Source of the DNA: Fragum whitleyi | Taxonomy: Eukaryota; Mollusca; Bivalvia; Cardiida; Cardiidae | Length of the DNA stretch: 64,000 nt | Assembly: GCA_948146395.1 (NCBI GenBank) | Contig: OX411549.1 | Span: 37,780,693 to 37,844,692 of the forward strand | Reading direction: 5' to 3' | Shown: piece by piece, positions 49,401 to 61,400 of the stretch | Layout of the letters: each line of letters opens with the position of its first letter | Numbering within the stretch: the stretch's first letter is position 1 | The notes under the pieces: model-generated | Seen by the model: the letters and a program-made list of their open reading frames with translations, nothing else | Database searches by the model: none | What the model was told of the DNA's origin: nothing | Made by a program: the position numbers and the translations under genes

Positions 49401-52400
49401 TTGCCTTTGGCATGTATTCCAAAATTGTTAGGCATTTCGGTACATTTATGTACTTTCTTTTCCATCTTATCTACAAACCGGATAAAGTACATTACGATGC
49501 CAAATGTTTGTATATCAAACTGTTATTTATAATTAGCCTTAACTCTTTACAAAAGGCAACAATTATGAAATGTGCTTACTTGGTTATCAAATATTTCATC
49601 AATGTTAAAAGATAAACCGTCCGCTACCACTTCCCCGTCCGGTCTGACGTAGTACACCATAACCTTAGCTTTCGGCGCCATTTGTGACGTCACAGGGATA
49701 CGAAGGATACCATCCATGAGGTTGAACTCGCCAGAGTCCATAACAAATCCTTTAGACATCACCTTCAAAAATGTTGTTATATATTTACATTGTTTTCCAA
49801 CGTTCAGTAGATTGACGATTATTATCTATTTAAGCAAAGAACAGTCGGCGTTTCTTATGATGTTTAAAGATTTTAAAGACGATAGTGCTACCGCTTCATT
49901 GTTGGCGCTTGGTAATAAAAAAACTTATTCATTTAAGAGACAAGCATTATTTTCTTGTATGCAAAGAGGATGTGTTCAATACAAAAAACAGAACATGCGT
50001 CCAAGTTTGAAATCTCTAGCTCAAACAATGCAACAAGAACGTGACGACTCCATGCTGATAACATTAGCACGGCATTTTGTTCCAAAATAGTTGCACTATT
50101 AAATAATTGAAGAACGCTTATTCTATACACCATAAATCTCGTATTCTATTTTTCATACAGAGCAACAAAGTCATGATGTGAAAATGAATGGTGTCTTCAT
50201 GTATTTCTAAAAATACCCATTAATTTGGCGATCTAATGAATTAATTACAACATTATCATTTGCATCAATCACGCCTTCTTATATTTTTTCAAATCCTTCT
50301 CTATTGAGAAAACATACCTGATAGTTGGCCATTCCATTTAGATCTGTTGATCGTACTTCTATCTCTGTCATATTTCCTGGCTAAAATGAATAAAAAGAAA
50401 ATAGAATGCTCTTGATGAAACATTGCATGATATCTCTAAGCAGAGAAAGTAATTATTTCATTAAAAATGGAGAGCTATCACATTTTTTTTCCAAAATCCT
50501 TATTTTGTTAGAACACACAATGCAGTGCACGCAGAAAAAGAAAATTATAATAATAATCATAGATCTGAATTTTTACCACTTCCTCTCGTGCAGAGCCGTA
50601 CCAAAACCATAACCACCAAAAGCTCATTAATATGACAACTACAAATACTATCTTTTATGTTAAGTTTTATAACCTCGGGCGCGGATATACGCAAAAGTTG
50701 GTGATGCTCAGTTGAAATCATTTGATCATGATGTCACAAATTAAGGTGCATAAACTAATAAATATACGACTATTCACTTACCTTTGGTGTTTCTGTTAGT
50801 AACCGCAGCTGAATAAAGCTTTTACTCGGCGACTGCGATTTCGAAACCGAGAGGTAGGCAAAGCTCTTTCTAAATTCAGCCTAAAATGTAATAAAATATG
50901 AGCCTGTGCGTGACATTCAAAACAAATTGATAGGTGCGCAAAGCAAAGACTCTTGCCAGTCTGTGCATCTGCAAGGTCTGGTCAGAGTCTTTGATGTGTC
51001 CTCTGTAGATAAAGATCTCAAGATTTTTTAGATAAGATTTTGCACTACGTGACTGCTCGAAACGATGTGCCTTGTGCACATGTGAAATTGTTGGAAATGT
51101 CACGCACAGGCTCAAATATCTTCTGAATAAAGATTATCGTTGATGTTCGGAATGTTGTTAAAAAATGTGTCTTGATAAATAGTTATTATTTTTTTAGTCT
51201 GTGAGGACAAGTTCTGTTCAAGCAAAAAAAAAATGCATCAATCTTAAAAAGGAAACAAATATAAGTATTATTTGAAAACATTTTACCAAAAATCATTTAT
51301 TCAGTCGAAGTTCGATTTGTCTTTAAAAGAGTTGTTTACTAATTTTACATGTATATTTTCCTTTTTATATATACGTGTTATAAAAGAGATGTATATCGCT
51401 AATCACCATTCTTTTTTTCAATTGTTTGGCGTCAGTTCAGAGTTTTACTCTGATCGAATCTCTTGCCTCATAACGTCGCACATACGATCATTTAATTGGG
51501 AATGTCAGATGGTAAGGTGAGCGGTATTTCAACGTAAAACACGGAAGTTGTGTGACAGGTCATTTGTGTCTATTAGTCCGACGAACGTTTTATAAGATAT
51601 ATATTATAAGAAAGTAATGGTAGGGTATTAGTCTGACAACTTTAAAATTGGGTCCAAAAGACTCAACAATTGGGATCTCGGGGTCCTTTCTTAGTGTTAG
51701 GAGTCCCTGCTTTAGATGTAAACTATTTCTTTCGAGCAATATTTTTTTTGTGTGAATTTAGAGCTATTCCCTGGTAAATGGCATAAAAGGAGTTGGATAT
51801 GTATGATTATTTTTTTGTATAAACCTCAGGAAAGAATTAAAGACTGTTCAAAACAGTCTTCAATTCTATCCTGAAGTTCATCTCTATAGGGCCAATGGGA
51901 CTCTCTTCCGATAGATTTGAGGGGTCATGTCTACTTATTTGTGGGTCACATATTTGCAACACTTGTATCCTTATAAAGCCTGGTATGGTAAGCAATTTTA
52001 AGTATTTGATGATACAGAAAATGCAATGAACAGCTGCTGTTTTGTTGCACTTACGTTTACAGAAACTCGAGTTATATCAGATGGAATGGAGAGGGGAATT
52101 TCCACCAAGCCGTCTGGCGGTATGGTCAACGTCATTGGTGGTTGTTCGATTTCCTCATCACGTGGCCACCACCATCTTCGGGGTTCCACGATCCTAATCG
52201 CTTCTATTGGCTTTTCGACAATGACACGTTTACCTGGTAAAAAGATACATGAAAATTTTAAAATATACATGAACGTTTGTTTTAGTTGTCCACTAAGAAA
52301 TCTATATTTTCATTTGAACGGACACAAGGTCAAGGTCATTGGTGGTTGTTCGATTTCCTCGTCACGTGACCACCACCATCTCCACGATCATGATTGCTTC

Positions 52401-55400
52401 GATTGGCTTTTCGATAATGACACGTTTACCTGGTAAATGATAATAGAAATATTAAAATGTATATGACCGTTGATGTCATAAAACCTACTGTGGGTTATGT
52501 CAATACTATTTTGTTTTAGTTTTTCGAGAAGAAACCCTGTATTTTCATTTGAACAGGCGCAAGGTTCAAACTGATGACCAAAGATTAACTCGTGCTTTAG
52601 TAAACGATTTAACATACAGTTGCACTTCTTGCCATTCTGAGTGAAAGGGGAAAGTGAGCGACAAGGTAATGGATGCAGATGTTGATCTTTATTTAAAGAA
52701 AAGATAAAGCATGCCGATTCTTTTCATAAGTAAACAGGTATAAAATAGTATAAAATGGTAGTATAGGTGTGTTTTCAAAACTGAGCTCTGACCTAGGCAT
52801 TGAGTCCATTATCATAGGTTTATGAGTAAACCTTAAGATCTAAGACAAGCACTAAGTTTCATTTGAAATGCAATTTGTATCTTTATTATGTCTGTTTTAT
52901 CTTTTTTGAAAGAATAGTACGGAAATTTAACCGTTAAAAGTAAATTTCACAGCTCACCGCTTAAAATCTACCTATAGAGATGTTATTTCTGGTGTGCATT
53001 GTTTTTAATACTATTGGTATTACAATCATTTACCGTCAATTATAATTTCTTCTGGAGTGGTTGGGAGGGTTGTAGTTGTAGTTGTTGTTGTAGTTGTTAA
53101 CACTTCCGGTCTGTAGAATGACACGTTGACCTTGACCTCGCCATTACGAATATCGGCAGGTGAGTCGTCTTGTTCGGAAACTTTCAGCTTTTGAATATAG
53201 GAAAATAATTATATCTAAAGTAGGCATTTCGATATAAAGAGCATTTAACTAAATTGTTAGTTCATCTGGCATATATAGGAATTGGTTTAAGTAAAAATGA
53301 ATTGCTTGGGTTATCTTTGACTGTCAGCAAAAATGCCTGAAGCTATGTAAGCAATACACGTGAACGTCAAAAAAAAAAAGATAAAAAAATTCACTGTTAA
53401 TATTGGGGAAAGTTCATACGGGATTCGGTATCGATCCAAGTTAACCCCGTTCCCACTTGAACGGCCTCGGTTTCGATCCTTCTGATCCCGGGTGAGGCCG
53501 ATGATGCTTGGATTTCAAATGACGTCAAAAAGTAGTGCACGACAGTTCGATTAAAAAAATCTAGTCTTTCTTTATACTCAATAGAAATTACTTTTGTTCT
53601 TTTATACATTTTGATTTGTGTGGGTTTATCAATAGGTAAATGGGGAAAAGGACTTTCTATTATACTTATTAATTATTATAGCGGTATTTCTGAATGACTT
53701 TCAGGGATGTTCGGGAAGTAAACAGAAAAAGGATATAACTGGTATGACGCCAGACATAATATCAGTATATATAATACGTACTTAGTGTATTATATGAAAA
53801 AAAATCTAACGAGGTTGGGAGAATTGAAAATTGTCGAGGCTCTGCCGAGACAAATTTTAATTCTCACAACCGAGTTTGATATATTTTCATACAAAACACT
53901 AAGAACGTATTATATTTATCTTATAACCTTTTTTTGCCTTGTCGATGTTTCATACTGAAATGCAAGTTTCTAAATATAAGCGCATTATATCTTTCTTCTA
54001 AAAATAAATATGTGATATCATAAAAAAAATACCATACGGGATGTTATCATACGGATATTTGTATAGTTATAAGATAAATTCTAATAAGGCCCATTCTACT
54101 CACCACGGCGGTGTATGTCATTCCTGGTTTAAACGTTCGAGGTAGGGAATCTGGGAAGTCCAGTTTGATCGGGTTTTCATAGAACTGTAGCTCCTCGGTG
54201 GCCGACATCACAGCTCCGGTCAGTGTCTCTGTTACATTTGCTTCAAATATTATATAGGATCGATCCAGGTACTTTTGGACTCCGCGAAGTTGGCCCATGG
54301 TTACTGTGAATGGTGCAGTCCCGTCAATCTGTGGTTATATACAAATGAAAGGGAGGATAATCGCGGCTCTTCCACGAGTGAAAATATAGCTTTTGTTGTT
54401 CACGAAATGAAATATCAATCGGTCTTACCCGAAAACTAAACAATTATTCTATTTCTTTAATGCATAAATTTTTGGATAATTGTTTTTAAAGCACATCATT
54501 TTGCACGCGAGTGCTATACATCGTTCGCGATGGCGTCGCTTTTTGGGCTCCGCTCTTATAACGACAGATAGGGTGAAAAGAACGAAAGCGAGGTAAAGGT
54601 TTTGAAAATTTCCCTAATAAGGCGTTGAGTTTAGCAAAATGATAATCTACCGTTATTTGTCGATAAACCACCGGAAATAATTAAAGAAGAAAGAAATAAG
54701 CAAAATATTTTCAGTGAATATAACAGGAAATGAATATTATTTGATTTCTTCACCAAAAGGGCAACGAAGAAGAAATACGGTCATATAGCGTTATTCTTTG
54801 ATGCCTTATGGGGTATTATCGCGAAATACAGATAGATTATGATTTGATAACTCACCGCATAACCAGCGAAATTATCAAAAACTTATACTCCGCTTTGAAC
54901 CTATCTGACGTTGTCTAAGCAAAGGACAATAAGTGATGTCATTATTAACGTTGCATAGATCACGTGCAAAATGTCGCGCTTTACGAAAACATTTTTTCAC
55001 ATTTTGTCTCATTCTTGCATAAAAGATATAGAAAAATCGTTTGCTTTTCGAAAAAGATCGATTTATATTTCATTGACTGAACGACTTAAGCTTTATTTCC
55101 ACTCGTGGCTCCGCCACTCGTAAAAATATAACTTTCGTTGTTCACCCAATGAAAAATAAATCGATTCTACCCACAAATAAACGATTATCCTATATATAAT
55201 GTTAAAAATATAGTTATACGATCATTATAGTAATGGCAATAGAAATTCAATTATTACACCAAAAAGGAAAATAAGTGTCAAAACAAAATCCTAGGAGTTA
55301 TCGTATTTCCCTAATTATAGCGCCCTCCCTAATAGTAGCACCCCTACATTTGTTACTAAGAAAATCCAATTCAAATGCCTAAATTTGAAGAACTTGTTGA

Positions 55401-58400
55401 GACTTCTTCTTTAATTTGATGCAAATTTCCTCTAAGCAATCATTTATGAAACTTACTTCAAATTAGAGGGAAAGGGCCCAAAAGACATAAGTTTAATTGA
55501 GTTATTAATCAGAAAATACATAGTAAATAAAAGCTCCCTGACCATGTTATGTTTAGCTCCAGGGAGCGTTTATTAGCAGAAATACAGTACATATCTCTGT
55601 CCACCGATCGAACGGTAAGTGTGTTTGGATGACTGTAGGCTATACTAACCGGAAACTTCATTTCAACTTCTTTGCTGACTTTAACACGCGTATTATTGAT
55701 CCAGTTGTATCGTGGCCATTTAGGTTTGATCCTCAGATTGACCACTCCTCGCACAGGTTTACCGTATGTGTATCTGAAAACAAGAATAGAAATAATTACA
55801 GGAATGAATCAGAGCGAGCATTTTACAATCAACAAAAAAATCAAAGTTTAATTTCATTTTATTTCTTCACAATTTCGGAGCGTTTTGAATGATCTGGGTC
55901 AATTTGAGTGAGTGTTTGAAATACCTTGATTGGTACGATGCACATCAAGTTATTGGTTTAGTCTTTTTTTAGACGGATGAGTGTCTATAAGATGGTATTG
56001 TTAAATGTACAGCAATAAAATTTCATAAATGTTTACGGACCCACATAAATTTAATTTGGAAGATTCGCGCTTTGGAAACAATTAATTGGAATGATGGTAA
56101 TTGATAAAAAAAAAACATTACTTTTTCTAATTAATGCTGAACTCCCGAATCGTAGAGAAAACGAACAATTACATGTACTTACTTAGCTTCAACTTTTCCA
56201 GTAAAGTCAGGTTGCATGATCCGACCAAAACTTGGCAAATCAAAGAGAACTTCAAACTTCGGCAATACTGAAATGGCATTTTACATACAATTCAGAGTTG
56301 TTCGTAAAACGATTAATGAAGAACAATAGGCTCGTAGAAGTAAGCTGCTTTAGACGTTTTTAATTCTGTGTACCAAAATTTAAAGAAAATGTTGAACCTT
56401 ACAGGAAGAAGAATGGGAATAAATGTAGAACCGGGGCTCGTTTTACTAAGCTACTTACGAAAAAAATAATCGTATGTTAAAATCATAAATCGTACCTGTT
56501 TTTTTTTTCTTCATTCATTGTTAGATTCTGCTTTTCAATATCTCACTGGAATCGTCTTTAGAAAAAACGATTCCAATGAGATAATGTATAGCAGAATTCA
56601 ATTTTTAGTTTCTTCTGTAGAAGCAACTCTAATTTTTGACTAAAAAAAGTTTGTAGGACGTTAAGTAAAATAGGCCCCTAACCATAAGAATTCCCTGCTG
56701 CAAAGCAATGAAAGCCCTATGTATACAGATAGTAACACCGTGAAATAGTGAAATTTACATTGATTATAACCATTCTAAATAAATCAATCAGATAGATAGA
56801 TAGATAGATTTTATTGACTTATACAATAACATGTATCTCGTCATACAAATATATTAACAATATACAATTTACAATTTAAATCAGAGCCCCATTTATTCAT
56901 TCCAAACACTCACTAAAACCATTTAGAAACGCTTCAAAATCACTATAATGATGAGATCAACAACGGCACTCAATAAAATAAAGCTAGTGAAAAATCCACG
57001 ATTTCACACAGAAGATTGAATTTGTAAGCATCCGATTGCTTCGTTAAGACGTAGAATTTTTTTATTGAAATTGTATACACATTTTATGAAAGAGACGTAA
57101 TAATTATCACAAATGATTGTGTTAATTTGGAACAAAAATTAGCGATATTGGATTATCCCCCTTTATTTCCATTTCAAAACTCAATCATCGCTCTCATTCA
57201 ATTTCATTCCGAATTCATTCCAATATCTTTCAGCTTGTCCATTTCTCAATGTTCTTAATTGTAGAGCGTGCGGTACCAAGAACACTAGTATAGTCCGTTT
57301 GACTTCTATATGGACCAACATTTCGCCGAAAATCTCAGAAATTAATTAATGAAACGCATATTTTTCTTGTCATATCATTTTTTCGAGCTAATACCATGAC
57401 GAATTTTGTTTTTCAGAATTTTTGAATGTAAAATAATGATTTTGTCCGTCTGTCTACATGTTAACTTTCAGCATTTCATACCTACTTGTTACTGTATTAA
57501 ACGGAACAGCGAATTGTATAACCAAAAATAGTACTGATTTGCATAGGGGCCGAGTCAAAAGAGTAAGATTTTAAGTGAATTGTATTACTATAAAATCGAG
57601 TTCTTCAATGTAATTAAGTTTGTCTAAGACTTTTGCTACCGTTGGATATCAAATCTGTGTATATTCTCTCTTTCTTCAGAAACTGTTTGACCAGATAATT
57701 GATTATTGATTCTATTCATTCTGAGATGAACCCTATATTTCCATGTTAAGACCAATCAAAAAGCATTATCAAACGAAGTAGTTGGGAATTTCACGAGGAA
57801 AACTTGATGAAAAGGCGAGTACTAACGGTAAAAATCACGTGCTATTTAAGTTTTCAGATGACATGACCGTCGATATGCTAATTAGCATGTCCAAATAAGG
57901 AATAATGGACATTTCATCTGTCAAAAGTTTAGAATAAAACCACGTGTTTTTACTATATTTGTTGACATTTTCTTACTATTGAACAGCCTCCATCACCCCT
58001 CGTGTTTAAGAACGGATAATGCGAAAATATTAACATTAACTCGATAGACAAAATCATTATTTTGAAATCATATTATTTTCAAAAAATATTTTTTGGAATG
58101 GTATTAAGCTGAAATTAAGATTTTACTACATACAAATCTTTTATTCAAACGCAATTTTATATAATTGATGAAAAGGTTGGTCCATATAGAAGTCAAACGG
58201 ACTATACATATATATTAAATGCAAAATATACCGCTGTGTCTTAAGTTTGGTTTGTATACCACAGGTAATATGCTATATATAAATGTGTGATACAGTTTGT
58301 AACAAAAGTCTGTTCATGAACTCACCATATTCATCGATTGTAATTGACTTGTCTGTCTTTTCTTTCTGGAATTAGAATTAGATCATTTTATAAGCTATTT

Positions 58401-61400
58401 TAACGTGGTTGAATTTATCTAAATTAATATCCATCTCAACGATAACATCTTGGTACCTATTCTGTTTATCCTTGAGATATTTCATCCTTGTGTATTTCTT
58501 TCAATCTTTCAATGATTGACTGCATACTATCTTATATACTGTAATGATATGTAATTTGTTTCAGCTTTTGAAAGAATACAAATCTGATGAGTATAGAAAA
58601 TCCCAATGGCATTGCACATACCTTATACTACCAACATTATGATATGTGACCCGTCATGCGAAAAGGGACCATCTTCGAACTCCGTGAGGTAAACTTTTGT
58701 AAAAGAGATTGGTTCTAGAAAAGGAAAATTAGAAGTTGAATCTCAAAAATTCTTTCACGGGAAGGTAGATTGAAAAATCTAGAGTCAGAAAATCGGTAAA
58801 GTGCGGAAAGTTTCGACCTTAGTCAGTCTGCGCAGTCTGACAAGGGTCGACACTACCACACTATCCAGATGGTCCCTTTTCGCGTGACGGGTCAAACTTA
58901 ATTGATTCGTATTTTGTTAAATGATGAACTGTGTCAGTTAATGATTCTTAAATACCTTTTATATAAAGGTTAATCTCGAGCGAAATAAACTAAACTATAC
59001 AGACCGTAACTTACCCCAAGTTTGACTTTAAATTTCCAATCCCCTAGTACAGGCGAGTCGGACATTAACATTTCACCCTCGTAGACACCGACTAGCTCGC
59101 TCATCTCTTTCTGTGTTACATTCCATTGGTTAATTTTGTTGCCATTTGGGTCCTTCATGTAAAAAATAAATAACAATCAATATGACCCCCGTTCCTACAG
59201 ACGCCGATTTCCAAAATAATCGTAGTGTCTCTACACAGCGCATTTTACGATCTACTACGAATTAGAACCGTTTTTCTCCGACCTTCATCAGATATAGCGG
59301 CTTTTTATTGATACCGTCGGTGTTTTCTCGACTGATTAGGAAATATCTACGATGCGATCCGATGAACTACGATCTGTCGCGATTTTATTTTGAAAAAAAA
59401 ACAACAACAAAAAAAACGACTTAAGGAACCGAAATTCTACGACATAATACGTTGAAGAACCACTCTCATGATTTCTTACCGCGAAGTACCTCGTGTAAGT
59501 TAAATAAAGATATATGGCAACATGCGCCATTGTATGCCAATCGAATACAAGATTCAGTTTTAAGCTCCACTGGCTGAAGGCCAAAGAACTATTGTCATGG
59601 CAGTGTTTATATCGTGCGTCCGTCAGTCCGTCCTTCCGTGCGTACACTTTTTCTTAACACGTCTTCTCCTCCAATAGGCCGATTTTAACGAAACTTGGTA
59701 GAAATGTTCCCTGAGTAACTCTCTTCTTGAATTGTTAAAGAATCTTGTATTTACCCCAAAATATGGGCTCGGGAGGGAGAGGATTTTTTGCACTTGAAGA
59801 ACTTGAAAAAATTTCTCCCAAACCATATGGCCGATTTCAATGAAACTTGGCATGTATGTTCCTTGAGTGATCCTTTACTTATGATATTAAAGAAATTTTT
59901 ATTGGCCCCCAAATATGGGCGTGGTAGAGTGGGGCCTATTTTTACTATAAAATCTTTAAAAATCTTCTCCTTCCAAAACATTTGGCCTATTTCAATGAAA
60001 TTTGGCAAGGATGTTCCTTTGGTGACTTTTATTGAACCCGAAATATGGGGCGTTGCAGGAAAGGGTTGGGGGTTGGGCTTATTTTCATTTCGAAGATCTT
60101 TTAAGATTCTTCTCCTCCAGAAAAAGATGGATAAAGGGTATAGAGATTAGCCAGTATTTTGGTGCAATGTGGGCCAGACCCGTGTAAATCATTTTAATAT
60201 TTCTTAGGAGACTTCAAAGTGTTGTTTTCATTCAAAGGAAGCTTTGTTTAATGAAAGTCTAGAGATTTTAAAGCCAGTGGCTCCATTTTTCACCAACTTT
60301 CAAAACATGAACTATTTGTTAACCTATTCCTTCTACGCACACATTTCAAACATTGTGCTTTTGCTTTATTTTGTTATGATATTCAAGGTATTCAGCTAAA
60401 GATAAAAAGTATTTCTTGCACTAAAGTGCTTGTAATGCGTCCAGTCTCTCGAGGAAGCCTTTTTTCATGATTTTAAAACGGTCTGTCAATGTTTCGAGCG
60501 CACGACATCTTATCTTTTAAAAAGAATAAATAATAATTATAATAATAATATGAATAATTAAAAAAATGATATAAGATAAATATAGAAAAGATTTTAACTT
60601 CAATCTTCTACTTACAAATAAATCAACCTCAAGATTGTCGAAAATCATCCGGAGATCTGGTGTGGTTCCGAAAACTCTAAAATGAACTAAAAGAGAAAAT
60701 ATATAAACGTGTGAGATATACGCAAAATTAGAAGTATACAATTGTCACACTAACAGTCCTAGATGATTATTATTTTTAGAATAAAAAGAGATACACCTAT
60801 TTTTTCTCTTTACATATGTTCTCAAAATCAAACTTTGTATTGTATTTAATCAATTTACCAACAACTCTTCTTGCACATTTTGGAAAAATAAAGAGTTTAT
60901 TAATTTCATAAAAAAAAAACCAAAAAAAAAAAAAAACAAAAAACATCGAGATGAGCAACTTTAAATTCTAAACATATCAAACTTCGCTTTGTACAATTAA
61001 CTTCGTACCTGTCTGTCAAGGTTTAAATATAGCTTTGTCTGTCTGTATGTATATTGAAGGTGTTTTACTCTCGTATCCCAATGAGCAACTTACTAAAATT
61101 CTAAACATAACATACTTCACTTTTTACAATTAACTTCTTACCTGTCTGTCCAGGTTTATAGATAGCTTTGTCTGTTTGTATGTATATTGAAGATGTTTTG
61201 ATCTCGTATCTCAATGTTGTAGTGTTTTCGAAAGTGAGGCCGCCCAGTCCTTTGATTCGTAGCTGATAATCACCTTCGATCAGATCGACTGGGATCTAGA
61301 AGAAAGGAAGGACAAGTAAGAGGACTGTATTGAGGTGTAGTTATCCAAGACGCAAAAGAACAAACTTAAAATACCGAAACATAAAATATTTGAAAAAAAT

